From Thiobacillus sp. (GTDB taxonomy: Bacteria > Pseudomonadota > Gammaproteobacteria > Burkholderiales > Thiobacillaceae), in the NCBI GenBank assembly GCA_020217265.1, contig JAIWOS010000118.1, positions 1 through 6,819 of the forward strand: 6,819 bases of DNA, in the 5' to 3' direction. How positions within the stretch are numbered: position 1 is the stretch's first letter; every line of letters begins with the position of its first letter. Under the pieces are notes generated by a model, which was given only the letters and a program-made list of their open reading frames with translations, was not told where the DNA came from and did not search any database. Below, one piece after another: positions 1-6,641 of this stretch. Both the position numbers and the translations under genes were made by a program.

Positions 1-118
1 CCTGCGCTTCGAGCACGCGCACCGGCACGCCAGCCTGCGCCAGCGCCAGCGCGCACACGGCCCCGGCCGGGCCCGCGCCGACGACCAGGACATCGCGCGT
101 GTCGCCTTGCGTGCTCAT
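1..118 (-). CDS. ubiH: UbiH-type FAD-dependent monooxygenase, N-terminal fragment (runs off left edge)
   Basis: Only the first 39 codons are present, reading leftward from an ATG at 118-116. The peptide holds a classic dinucleotide-binding fold for FAD: a beta strand (VLVV, residues 10-13), the GxGxxG loop (G14, G16, G19), a helix rich in Ala and Leu, then a second strand ending in the acidic residue E37 expected to bind the ribose. UbiH-family flavoproteins hydroxylate the ubiquinone ring on the cytoplasmic side of the inner membrane. The ATG overlaps the pepP stop codon in an ATGA arrangement, with a GGA seven bases upstream inside pepP, so its translation is probably coupled to pepP. In many proteobacteria pepP is followed directly by ubiH, which is the main reason for the name. 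The fragment alone cannot separate UbiH from other members such as UbiF, UbiI or UbiM. The fold is certain; the exact paralogue is inferred. Confidence 0.75.
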   Translation of the reverse strand, partial: MSTQGDTRDVLVVGAGPAGAVCALALAQAGVPVRVLEAQ

Positions 119-1416
119 CCGCGCATCCAGGTTTCGATCTCGGCCACGGTTTTGGGCGGCGAGGTCAGCACCTCGCAAGCGGATTCGGTCACGACGACGT
201 CGTCCTCGATGCGGATGCCGATGTTGTGGAAAGCCGCCGGAACGTCGTCCGCCGGGCGGATGTAGAGGCCGGGTTCGACAGTGAGCGTCATGCCCGGTGC
301 CAGCGGCCGCCATGCGCCGCGGAGTTTGTATTCGCCGGCGTCGTGCACGTCCATGCCCAGCCAGTGGCCGGTGCGGTGCATGTAAAAGCGCTGGTAGGCG
401 TTCGATTCGATCAGGCCGTCGACCTCGCCCTTGAGCAACCCGAGGTCGACCATGCCCTGCGTGAGCACGCGCACCGCGGCCTCGTGCGGGCTGTTCCAGT
501 GATTGCCCGGCCGCACCGCGGCAATCGCCGCGGCCTGCGCGGCGAGCACGACTTCATACGCGTCCTTCTGTGCCGCGCTGAACGTGCCGTTGATCGGGAA
601 GGTGCGGGTGATGTCGGCGGCGTAGCTGCCGAACTCGGCGGCAGCGTCGATCAGCAGCAGGTCGCCGTCGCGCATCGGCGCGTTGTTGAAGACATAGTGC
701 AGCACGCAGGCGTTGGCGCCGCTGGCGACGATCGAGGTGTAGGCCGGCGCCTCGGCGCCGCCGCGGCGGAAGGCCGCGAGCAGCTCGGCCTCGATTTCGT
801 ATTCGTGGCGCCCCGGCCGCGTCGCGCGCATGGCGTCGCGATGCGCGCCGGTGGAGATTTCGGCGGCACGGCGCATCAGCGCGAGCTCGTGGCCGTCCTT
901 GACCAACCGCATCTCGTCCAGCCAGATGCGCGCGTCGACCAGGCGCACCGGCGCGTGCACGCCGCTTCTGGCCTTGGCGCGCACGGCGTTGAGCCAGCCC
1001 ATCACCTGCGTGTCCCACGCCGCGTCGCGGCCGATGAGGTAGGCAAGCTGTGGCTGGTTTTCCAGCAATTTGGGCAGTTCGGCATCGAGCCTGTCGAAGG
1101 CGAAAGTCTCGTCGAAGGCGAACACCTCGCGCGCCGCGTCCGGCCCGTAGCGGAAGCCGTCCCAGATCTCTCGTTCCTCGTTCTTCTCGCGGCAGAACAG
1201 GATGTGGCGCGGCGCCGCACCGCCGACCAGCACGACCACCGCCTCCGGCTCGTTGAAACCAGTCAGCCAGTAGAAATAGCTGTCGTGGCGGTAGGGATAG
1301 TGCGTATCGCGGTTGCGCGGCACCTCCGGCGCGGTGGCGATGACCATCACGCCCTCGCCCATCTCGGCAATCACCCGCGCGCGGCGGGCACGGTATATGG
1401 CGGCGTCAGGCTGCAT
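115..1416 (-). CDS. pepP: Xaa-Pro aminopeptidase (M24B metallopeptidase)
   Basis: The product is 433 residues, close to the usual length of aminopeptidase P (about 440 in E. coli). It removes an N-terminal residue that precedes proline, using a two-metal (usually Mn) centre in the cytoplasm. Residues 1-165 form the creatinase-like N-terminal domain, with the typical segment YPYRHDSYFYWLTGF near 40-54. The rest is the pita-bread catalytic domain. All five expected metal ligands are visible: D257 (LLLID), D268 (ADIT), H351 (TGHWLG), E381 (TVEPG) and E404 (RIEDD). The two catalytic-site histidines are also present, H240 (LHY) and H358 (DVHD). These match the E. coli ligands nearly position for position. 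The start ATG lies inside the end of murU (11-nt overlap) and has only a weak ribosome site, so coupled translation is likely. The stop overlaps the ubiH start. Nothing is missing or broken. Confidence 0.97.
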   Translation of the reverse strand: MQPDAAIYRARRARVIAEMGEGVMVIATAPEVPRNRDTHYPYRHDSYFYWLTGFNEPEAVVVLVGGAAPRHILFCREKNEEREIWDGFRYGPDAAREVFAFDETFAFDRLDAELPKLLENQPQLAYLIGRDAAWDTQVMGWLNAVRAKARSGVHAPVRLVDARIWLDEMRLVKDGHELALMRRAAEISTGAHRDAMRATRPGRHEYEIEAELLAAFRRGGAEAPAYTSIVASGANACVLHYVFNNAPMRDGDLLLIDAAAEFGSYAADITRTFPINGTFSAAQKDAYEVVLAAQAAAIAAVRPGNHWNSPHEAAVRVLTQGMVDLGLLKGEVDGLIESNAYQRFYMHRTGHWLGMDVHDAGEYKLRGAWRPLAPGMTLTVEPGLYIRPADDVPAAFHNIGIRIEDDVVVTESACEVLTSPPKTVAEIETWMRG

Positions 1417-2119
1417 GGCATGCTTTCAGTTCGGAATCCAGGGTATGCAAACGTTCGGGGGTACCCACATCGACCCAGCGGCCGGCGAAATGTTCGCCCG
1501 AAACGCGGCCGGCATCGATGGCCAGGCGCAACAGCGGCGCCAGCGGCGCTTTCTCGCCGGCCGGCGTCGCCGCGAAGAGATCGCGATGATAGGCGCCGAT
1601 GCCCGCAAACGTGTAACGCGCCGGATGCGGCGTGAGCGGAATGTCGGCGTTGATCACCCGGCCGCCCTCGAGCACGAAGTCTCCCTGCGGATGGTGCGGC
1701 GGGTTGTCGACCAGCACCAGATGCGCGCGGTCGTGCCCGGCCGCGAGCCGCGCCAGCGGTTCGGCCAGCCGGGAAAAATCGTATTCGCAGTAGATGTCGC
1801 CGTTGACCACCGGGAACACGTCGTTTTCAATCAGCGGCAATGCCGTCGCGATGCCCCCCGCCGTTTCCAGTGCGCTGATTTCACGCGAGTAGGCGATCGT
1901 CACGCCGAATGCCGCGCCGCTGCCCAGCGCATCCTCGATTCTCTGCCCCAGATGCGCATGATTGATGACGATGCGCGTGTAGCCCGCGGCGCGCAGCCGC
2001 TCGATGTGCCACACGATCAGCGGCTTGCCACCCACCGCCAGCAGCGGCTTGGGCGTGTGGTCGGTGAGCGGACGCATGCGCTCGCCGCGACCGGCGGCGA
2101 GGATCATGGCAACAGGCAT
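1406..2119 (-). CDS. murU: N-acetylmuramate alpha-1-phosphate uridylyltransferase
   Basis: This 237-residue nucleotidyltransferase is predicted to turn MurNAc-alpha-1-phosphate plus UTP into UDP-MurNAc and pyrophosphate, the last step of the cytoplasmic peptidoglycan salvage route. Visible motifs are the signature nucleotide loop LAAGRGERMRPLT (7-19), PKPLL (23-27), ETAGGI (85-90), the metal-binding NGDIY with D108, and WVDVGTPERL (215-224) with a second likely metal-binding Asp at 217. The compact length, with no C-terminal acyltransferase domain, fits MurU rather than GlmU; the sugar-1-phosphate family also includes RmlA-like and mannose-1-phosphate enzymes. The assignment to MurU rests on the kinase partner amgK lying immediately upstream, as in Pseudomonas putida. 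The start at 2119 was chosen because it makes a TGATG junction with the amgK stop and places the nucleotide loop at the N-terminus. The same frame stays open further upstream, but that stretch lies inside amgK and resembles nothing. Confidence 0.92.
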   Translation of the reverse strand: MPVAMILAAGRGERMRPLTDHTPKPLLAVGGKPLIVWHIERLRAAGYTRIVINHAHLGQRIEDALGSGAAFGVTIAYSREISALETAGGIATALPLIENDVFPVVNGDIYCEYDFSRLAEPLARLAAGHDRAHLVLVDNPPHHPQGDFVLEGGRVINADIPLTPHPARYTFAGIGAYHRDLFAATPAGEKAPLAPLLRLAIDAGRVSGEHFAGRWVDVGTPERLHTLDSELKACHAA

Positions 2120-3111
2120 CAAAACGTGTACCCCACCTTCACCTCGCGCTTCTCCAGCCCATCGAGCAGGAACAGCATCGGCTTCAGCTCGTCGTAGCGC
2201 TCGCACACTTTACGCAGGTAATGCATGACGAGCGGCATGTCCTTCAGGTAGCCGTCCTTGCCGTCGCGGTGATACAGACGCGCGAAGATGCCCAGGACCT
2301 TGATGTGCCGCTGCGCGCCCATCCATTCGAAGTCGCGCCAGAATTCGCCGAAATCGGCACGCACCGGCAGCCGCGCGGCGCGCGCCTTTTCCCAGTAGCG
2401 GATCACCCAGTCGAGCTGTTGTTCCTCGTCCCACTGGATGTAGGCGTCGCGGTAGATCGAGGCGAGGTCGTAGGTGATGGGGCCGTGGACGGCGTCCTGG
2501 AAGTCGAGGATGCCGGGGTTGGGATCGGTCACCATGAGGTTGCGCGAGTGCCAGTCGCGGTGGACGTAGACCTGCGGCTGGGCCAGGTTGTTGGCAAGCA
2601 GGCGTTCGAACACGGTGTCGAGAATCGTCTTCTGCTGCGCGTTCAATTCCGCGCCGAGGTGCTTCGCGACGTACCATTCGGGGAACAGCATCAGTTCTCG
2701 GGTGAGCAGCGCGCGATCGTACTCGGGCAGCACGCCGGGGCGGCTCGCCTGCTGGATGCGGATGAGCGCGTCGTTCGAGGCCAGGTAAAGCTCGCGCGCG
2801 GTGCGCTCGTTGAGCGCCGACAGGTAGGTGGTGTTACCCAGGTCTGTCAGCAGCAGAAAGCCCTGTTCCAGATCCTGCCCCAGCACCTGCGGCACGTGCA
2901 CGCCGGCGTCGCCGAACAGTCGAGCCACGGCGACGAAGGGCCGGCAGTCCTCGTGTGCCGGCGGGGCATCCATCACGATATAATCGCGGCCTTGCGCGCT
3001 AACGCGAAAATAGCGGCGAAAGCTGGCGTCGGCCGAGGCGGGGGCGATATCGAGCGAATCCACCCCCAGCTGCGCCGCCGCCCAGTTGTGTAAAGCCTGC
3101 ATACGATCCAC
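2119..3111 (-). CDS. amgK: Anomeric MurNAc/GlcNAc kinase (aminoglycoside phosphotransferase fold)
   Basis: A 330-residue kinase of the APH/choline kinase fold. AmgK phosphorylates the anomeric hydroxyl of MurNAc (and GlcNAc) to give the alpha-1-phosphate that MurU consumes. Counting from the GTG start, the N-lobe carries SADASFRRYFRV (about 26-37), typical of this family. The catalytic loop is VHRDWHSRNLM, with H184, D186 as the likely base and N191. The metal-binding DFG-like motif is LDFQDA (D203), followed by GPITYDLASIYRDAY. These loop sequences are characteristic of AmgK and its close relatives. The C-terminus ends ...KVGYTF one base into murU. Start choice: GTG at 3111 has a GGAG nine bases upstream; an ATG three codons later (3102) is a good alternative but has poorer spacing. 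The frame stays open far upstream on this strand, but that is antisense to lptD. This gene is probably first in the operon and divergent from lptD. Confidence 0.92.
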   Translation of the reverse strand: MDRMQALHNWAAAQLGVDSLDIAPASADASFRRYFRVSAQGRDYIVMDAPPAHEDCRPFVAVARLFGDAGVHVPQVLGQDLEQGFLLLTDLGNTTYLSALNERTARELYLASNDALIRIQQASRPGVLPEYDRALLTRELMLFPEWYVAKHLGAELNAQQKTILDTVFERLLANNLAQPQVYVHRDWHSRNLMVTDPNPGILDFQDAVHGPITYDLASIYRDAYIQWDEEQQLDWVIRYWEKARAARLPVRADFGEFWRDFEWMGAQRHIKVLGIFARLYHRDGKDGYLKDMPLVMHYLRKVCERYDELKPMLFLLDGLEKREVKVGYTF

Positions 3112-3120
3112 TGCCTGACA

Positions 3121-3124
3121 CTCC
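3121..3124 (-). promoter_or_regulatory. Ribosome binding site of amgK (GGAG)
   Basis: On the minus strand GGAG lies nine bases before the GTG at 3111 and eighteen before the ATG at 3102. The spacing favours the GTG as the true amgK start, adding three residues. Confidence 0.5.
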
Positions 3125-3145
3125 GAATAACCCGATACCCTGCGG

Positions 3146-3151
3146 ATTCTA
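3146..3151 (-). promoter_or_regulatory. Candidate -10 element for the amgK operon (TAGAAT)
   Basis: Minus-strand TAGAAT matches the sigma-70 -10 consensus at five of six bases. It would start transcription near 3139, about 28 bases before the GTG of amgK and just ahead of its GGAG. However, no recognisable -35 hexamer is found 16-18 bases upstream, where the sequence is GC-rich and lies in the lptD signal-peptide codons, and there is no extended TG. Position is good, match is partial, so this is only a candidate. Confidence 0.3.
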
Positions 3152-3156
3152 CCCTC

Positions 3157-5346
3157 TTGTCCAAGCTGCCCGCTTTCGCGTTCGTCGTGCTGCTGCTGCC
3201 CGTGGGGTCGGCGGCGGCGGGACTCGCGCTGAAAAAAGATGTCGAGCTGCGCGGCTCGGCAGCGGCCGGCAAGGACGGACCGATGTTCCTGACCGCCGAC
3301 CGCATCGAATCGACCGCGCCGAACGTGGTCGAAGCCAGCGGCAACGTGGAGGCGCGGCAGGCCGGGCAGAATTTTTTCGCCAACTGGCTGCGCTACGACA
3401 CCGAGCTCAATTCGGTCGAAGCGCGCGGCCAGGTCCGCATGGAAAAGGCGGACTTCACGGTACAGGGCGACTCCCTCAGGCTGAACCTCACCGACTACAG
3501 CGGCGAATTGCTGAAGCCCGTGTATCGCCTGCCGGTTCAGAAAGGGCGCGGCGAGGCCGAGCGCATCGACTTCATCGACAAGGAGCGCTATCACCTCAAG
3601 CAGGCGCTCTACACCACCTGTCCGGTCGACAACGACGACTGGTTCCTGAAGGTGGACAAACTCGACATCGACCAGACCCGCAACGTGGGCACCGCGCGCA
3701 ACGCCACGCTGCGCTTCCTCGGCGTGCCGATCCTGTATACGCCCTGGATGGACTTTTCGCTCAACAACGAGCGCAAGACCGGCATCCTCTCCCCCACCTT
3801 CGGCACCACCGAGCGCAGCGGCCTCGACGTGCTGGTGCCGTACTACCTCAACCTGGCGCCCAATTACGACGCCACGCTGTATCCGCGTCTGCTGAGCAAG
3901 CGCGGGGTGCAGCTGGGTGCGGAATTCCGCTATCTGCTCCCCCAGTTTTCCGGCGCCAACCGGCTGGAATACCTGCCCAACGACAACGAAGCGGGGCGCT
4001 CGCGCTGGAGCGTCAACCTGAAGAACAGCTACCGCATCAGCGGCGACACGCAGGCCGGCATGGATTTCAACCGCGTGTCCGACAACGATTATTTCCGCGA
4101 TCTGTCGAACCTCATTTCCGTCACCTCGCTCACCCACCTCAACCGCGAAGCCTGGCTTGCCACCCGGCGCGACAACTGGAATGGCGAGCTGCGGGTGCAA
4201 AGTTTCCAGACCCTGCAGGACTCCACTTCGATCACGCCCATCGCCGAACCCTACGCCCGCCTTCCCCAGGCGCGCCTCGGCATGACGCGCACCCTGGCGA
4301 ACCTGCTTGAATTCAGGCTGGATGCCGAGGCCACCCATTTCGCACACCCCACCCTGACCGAGGGCACGCGCGTGCTGGCCTACCCCACCCTGCGCCTGCC
4401 GCTCACCAATGCGTTCGGATTTCTCACGCCGCAGATCGGCTGGCACAGCACGTATTACGCGCTCGACGACCGCGCACCCAAGCAGCGCATCACGCGCAAC
4501 CTGCCGATCTTCAGCCTCGATTCCGGCGTCACCTTCGACCGTCCGCTCCAGGTCTTCGGCAGGGATTACAACCAGACCCTCGAACCGCGCGCCTACTACG
4601 TGTTCGCGCCACGGCGCGACCAGAACGACATCCCGGTGTTCGACACCGCGCAGCTCGACTTCAGCTACGCGCAGATGTTCACCGAAAACCAGTTCGTCGG
4701 CGGCGACCGCGTCAACGACGCCAACCAGCTCACCATCGCGCTCACCAGCCGCTTCACCGAGGCCGACAGCGGCCTCGAACGCCTGCAGGTCACGCTCGGC
4801 CAGCGTTACTACTTCAGCGCGCAGGAAGTCACGCTGCCCGGCGTGGCGCCACGCAGCAGCAACGCCACCGACCTGCTGGCCGCGGTGAGCGGCCAGATCA
4901 CGCGCGACTGGCGCATCGACACCGCCTGGCAGTTCGACACCCAGAACGGCACCACCGTCCGTCAGAACCTGGGCGCCTCGTACCGGCCCGGCCCCGGCCG
5001 CACGTTGAACTTCGGCTACCGCTTCATTGACCAAAGCACCGAGCAGGTCGACGTGTCCGGCCAGTGGCCGCTGTCCAGCCGCTGGTACGGCATGTTCCGC
5101 TACAACTATTCGTTCCAGGACAACAAGCTGGTCGAGGGCCTGGCGGGGCTTGAATACAATGGCGGCTGCTGGACGATGCGCGGCGTCTTCCAGCGCCTCG
5201 CGACCAAGGAGAACCAGTCCACCGATGCGTTCTTCATTCAGCTCGAACTCGCCGGCATGGGCCGCATCGGCGCCAACCCGCTCGATGTGTTGAAACAAAG
5301 TGTTCCCGGATACAGGACCAGCAATGACATTCTTGAAACGCCTTGA
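3157..5346 (+). CDS. lptD: LPS-assembly outer-membrane protein LptD
   Basis: A 729-residue protein, slightly shorter than E. coli LptD (784). LptD with the lipoprotein LptE forms the outer-membrane gate that moves lipopolysaccharide to the cell surface. Residues 1-21 look like a Sec signal peptide (SKLP, a hydrophobic run, then GSAAA). Residues about 43-150 form the periplasmic OstA/LptA-like jelly roll that receives LPS (FLTADRIE, ASGNVEARQ, the repeated strand pattern). The rest, from about 200, is the many-stranded beta-barrel, including the conserved GVPILYTPW and TGILSPTFG. Only two cysteines occur, C155 (TTCPVDND) and C671 (GGCW). The E. coli protein has four, paired between the jelly roll and barrel. 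The start is TTG at 3157, the only usual start codon that keeps the signal peptide; its ribosome site is weak (GGA ten bases upstream). surA begins inside the last 23 bases. Confidence 0.96.
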   Translation: MSKLPAFAFVVLLLPVGSAAAGLALKKDVELRGSAAAGKDGPMFLTADRIESTAPNVVEASGNVEARQAGQNFFANWLRYDTELNSVEARGQVRMEKADFTVQGDSLRLNLTDYSGELLKPVYRLPVQKGRGEAERIDFIDKERYHLKQALYTTCPVDNDDWFLKVDKLDIDQTRNVGTARNATLRFLGVPILYTPWMDFSLNNERKTGILSPTFGTTERSGLDVLVPYYLNLAPNYDATLYPRLLSKRGVQLGAEFRYLLPQFSGANRLEYLPNDNEAGRSRWSVNLKNSYRISGDTQAGMDFNRVSDNDYFRDLSNLISVTSLTHLNREAWLATRRDNWNGELRVQSFQTLQDSTSITPIAEPYARLPQARLGMTRTLANLLEFRLDAEATHFAHPTLTEGTRVLAYPTLRLPLTNAFGFLTPQIGWHSTYYALDDRAPKQRITRNLPIFSLDSGVTFDRPLQVFGRDYNQTLEPRAYYVFAPRRDQNDIPVFDTAQLDFSYAQMFTENQFVGGDRVNDANQLTIALTSRFTEADSGLERLQVTLGQRYYFSAQEVTLPGVAPRSSNATDLLAAVSGQITRDWRIDTAWQFDTQNGTTVRQNLGASYRPGPGRTLNFGYRFIDQSTEQVDVSGQWPLSSRWYGMFRYNYSFQDNKLVEGLAGLEYNGGCWTMRGVFQRLATKENQSTDAFFIQLELAGMGRIGANPLDVLKQSVPGYRTSNDILETP
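5314..5317 (+). promoter_or_regulatory. Ribosome binding site of surA (AGGA)
   Basis: AGGA lies six bases before the ATG at 5324, inside the end of lptD. It decides the surA start in favour of that ATG over the in-frame GTG at 5300, which would add eight residues in front of a normal signal peptide. Confidence 0.65.
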
Positions 5347-6634
5347 ACGACGCTGGCAGCAATGGCTGCCCGCACTGCTGCTCGCGGCCGCCATGCTGGC
5401 CCCGGCGCACGCCGACATCGTGCGGCTCGACCATATCGTCGCCATCGTCAACGACGAGGTCATCACCCGCCAGGAACTGGCGCGCCGCTACGACGAGACC
5501 GTACGCAACCTGGAGCGCCAGAACACGCCGCTGCCGCCGCGCGCCGTGCTGGAGAAGCAGCTGCTCGAACGCATGATCACCGAACTGGCGCTGCAGCAGC
5601 ACGCGCGCAGCACCGGCATTCGCGTCGACCCCGCCCAGGTCGAACGCGCGCTGCAGCGCATCGCCGCGCAGAACAAGCTGGACCTGCCGGCGCTGCAGGC
5701 CGAACTGGAACGCCAGGGGCAAAGCCTGGAGAGCCTGCGCACCACCATCCGCAACGAGCTCCTCATCGCCCGCGCGCGCGAGCGCGACGTCGACAACCGC
5801 CTGTCGGTTTCCGACGCCGAGATCGAGGGCTACCTGCAGACGCAGGCGCAGCAGGGCACGGAAACCGAATACAACTTCTCGCACATCCTCATCACGGTGC
5901 CGGAGAATGCATCGCCCGAGCAGATCCAGGCGCGCCGCGCGCGCGCCGAGGACATCCTGGCCCAGCTCGCCAGGGGCGCGGATTTCGGCCAGCTTTCCGC
6001 CAGCTATTCCGACGCCCCCAACGCCCTGCAGGGCGGCGCCTTCGGCTGGCGGCCCGCCGGCAAGATTCCGGAGCTCTTCCTGAGCGCGCTCAAACCCCTG
6101 CAGCCCGGCCAGCTCGCCCCGCTGCTGAAAAGCAGCAACGGCTTCCACATCCTCAAGCTCAACGACAAGCACGGCCTCGATGTGGCGATGAGCGTGAACC
6201 AGACCCACGCGCGCCACATCCTCATCAAGACCAACGAACTCACCTCCGAGGCCGACGCCAAGAACCGCCTGCTGCAACTGAAGGAGCGCATCGACAACGG
6301 CGCCAAGTTCGAGGACCTGGCGCGCCTGCATTCCGAAGACGCCAGCGCATCGCGGGGTGGCGATCTCGGCTGGCTCAACCCGGGCGACACCGTGCCGGAA
6401 TTCGAGAAGGCGATGAACGCGCTGAAGCCCGGCGAAGTCAGCGAACCCATCCAGTCACCGTTCGGCTGGCACCTCATCCAGGTGCTCGAACGCCGCACCC
6501 AGGACGTGACGCAGGAGCGCCAGAAACTGCTCGCGCGCCAGGCCATTCGCGAGCGCAAGGGCGAGGAAGCCTTCCAGGACTGGGTGCGGCAAATCCGCGA
6601 TTCGGCCTACGTCGAACTGCGCCCCATCGACTGA
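5324..6634 (+). CDS. surA: Periplasmic chaperone and peptidyl-prolyl isomerase SurA
   Basis: A 436-residue protein (E. coli SurA is 428). SurA binds unfolded outer-membrane proteins in the periplasm and hands them to the BAM complex; LptD is one of its best-known clients, which fits the gene order. Residues 1-30 are a Sec signal peptide: a basic n-region (KRLERR), a hydrophobic core, and cleavage after AHA. Residues about 31-175 are the SurA N-terminal chaperone domain, opening with DHIVAIVNDEVITRQEL. Two parvulin domains follow, about 181-282 and 293-392. They repeat the same landmarks: SHILI (H187) and RHILI (H298), GGAFGW and GGDLGW, IPELF and VPEFE, GFHIL and GWHLI. The C-terminal helix (about 395-436) completes the chaperone core. 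The gene overlaps lptD by 23 nt and is followed after 7 nt by pdxA. It appears intact. Confidence 0.97.
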   Translation: MTFLKRLERRWQQWLPALLLAAAMLAPAHADIVRLDHIVAIVNDEVITRQELARRYDETVRNLERQNTPLPPRAVLEKQLLERMITELALQQHARSTGIRVDPAQVERALQRIAAQNKLDLPALQAELERQGQSLESLRTTIRNELLIARARERDVDNRLSVSDAEIEGYLQTQAQQGTETEYNFSHILITVPENASPEQIQARRARAEDILAQLARGADFGQLSASYSDAPNALQGGAFGWRPAGKIPELFLSALKPLQPGQLAPLLKSSNGFHILKLNDKHGLDVAMSVNQTHARHILIKTNELTSEADAKNRLLQLKERIDNGAKFEDLARLHSEDASASRGGDLGWLNPGDTVPEFEKAMNALKPGEVSEPIQSPFGWHLIQVLERRTQDVTQERQKLLARQAIRERKGEEAFQDWVRQIRDSAYVELRPID

Positions 6635-6641
6635 GCCCGGC

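Larger units (their letters stand above)
3112..3156. promoter_or_regulatory. Short divergent control region between amgK and lptD
   Basis: These 45 bases (54 if amgK starts at the ATG) are the only non-coding DNA separating the two oppositely directed blocks. The region is locally less GC-rich than its surroundings. It must carry the leader of both transcripts, so at least part of each promoter probably extends into the neighbouring coding sequence. On the plus strand I see no convincing pair of sigma-70 hexamers and no sigma-E-like GGAACTT box, which is the class of promoter known for E. coli lptD. No clear inverted repeat marks an operator. Confidence 0.55.

Noticed and set aside
226..2197. 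Long plus-strand open frames opposite pepP and murU (for example 226-1635 and 1313-2197).
   Set aside because: They lie antisense to well-recognised enzymes with intact catalytic motifs, are rich in Arg, Ala, Val and His, and show no domain or convincing start signal.
2979..2984. Perfect TATAAT on the plus strand inside amgK, upstream of lptD.
   Set aside because: No -35-like hexamer lies 16-18 bases upstream and there is no TG extension; the bases are explained by the amgK codons. It would also give a leader of over 160 bases. It cannot be excluded as an lptD promoter but is not supported.
2119..3111. Possibility that the kinase is an aminoglycoside resistance enzyme.
   Set aside because: The fold is shared, but the loop motifs and the adjacent murU point to anomeric sugar phosphorylation, with no sign of a resistance cassette or transfer.
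3112..5466. The amgK frame stays open upstream on the minus strand through all of lptD and into surA, giving an apparent protein of over 1100 residues.
   Set aside because: The upstream part is antisense to lptD, which has clear homology, a signal peptide and conserved motifs. Long antisense frames are expected where GC-rich third positions remove stops; the antisense translation has low-complexity Val/Ala/Gly/Arg composition and no recognisable domain.
5873..6500. Internal repeat in surA.
   Set aside because: It is the normal duplication of the parvulin domain in SurA, not a nucleotide repeat or mobile element.
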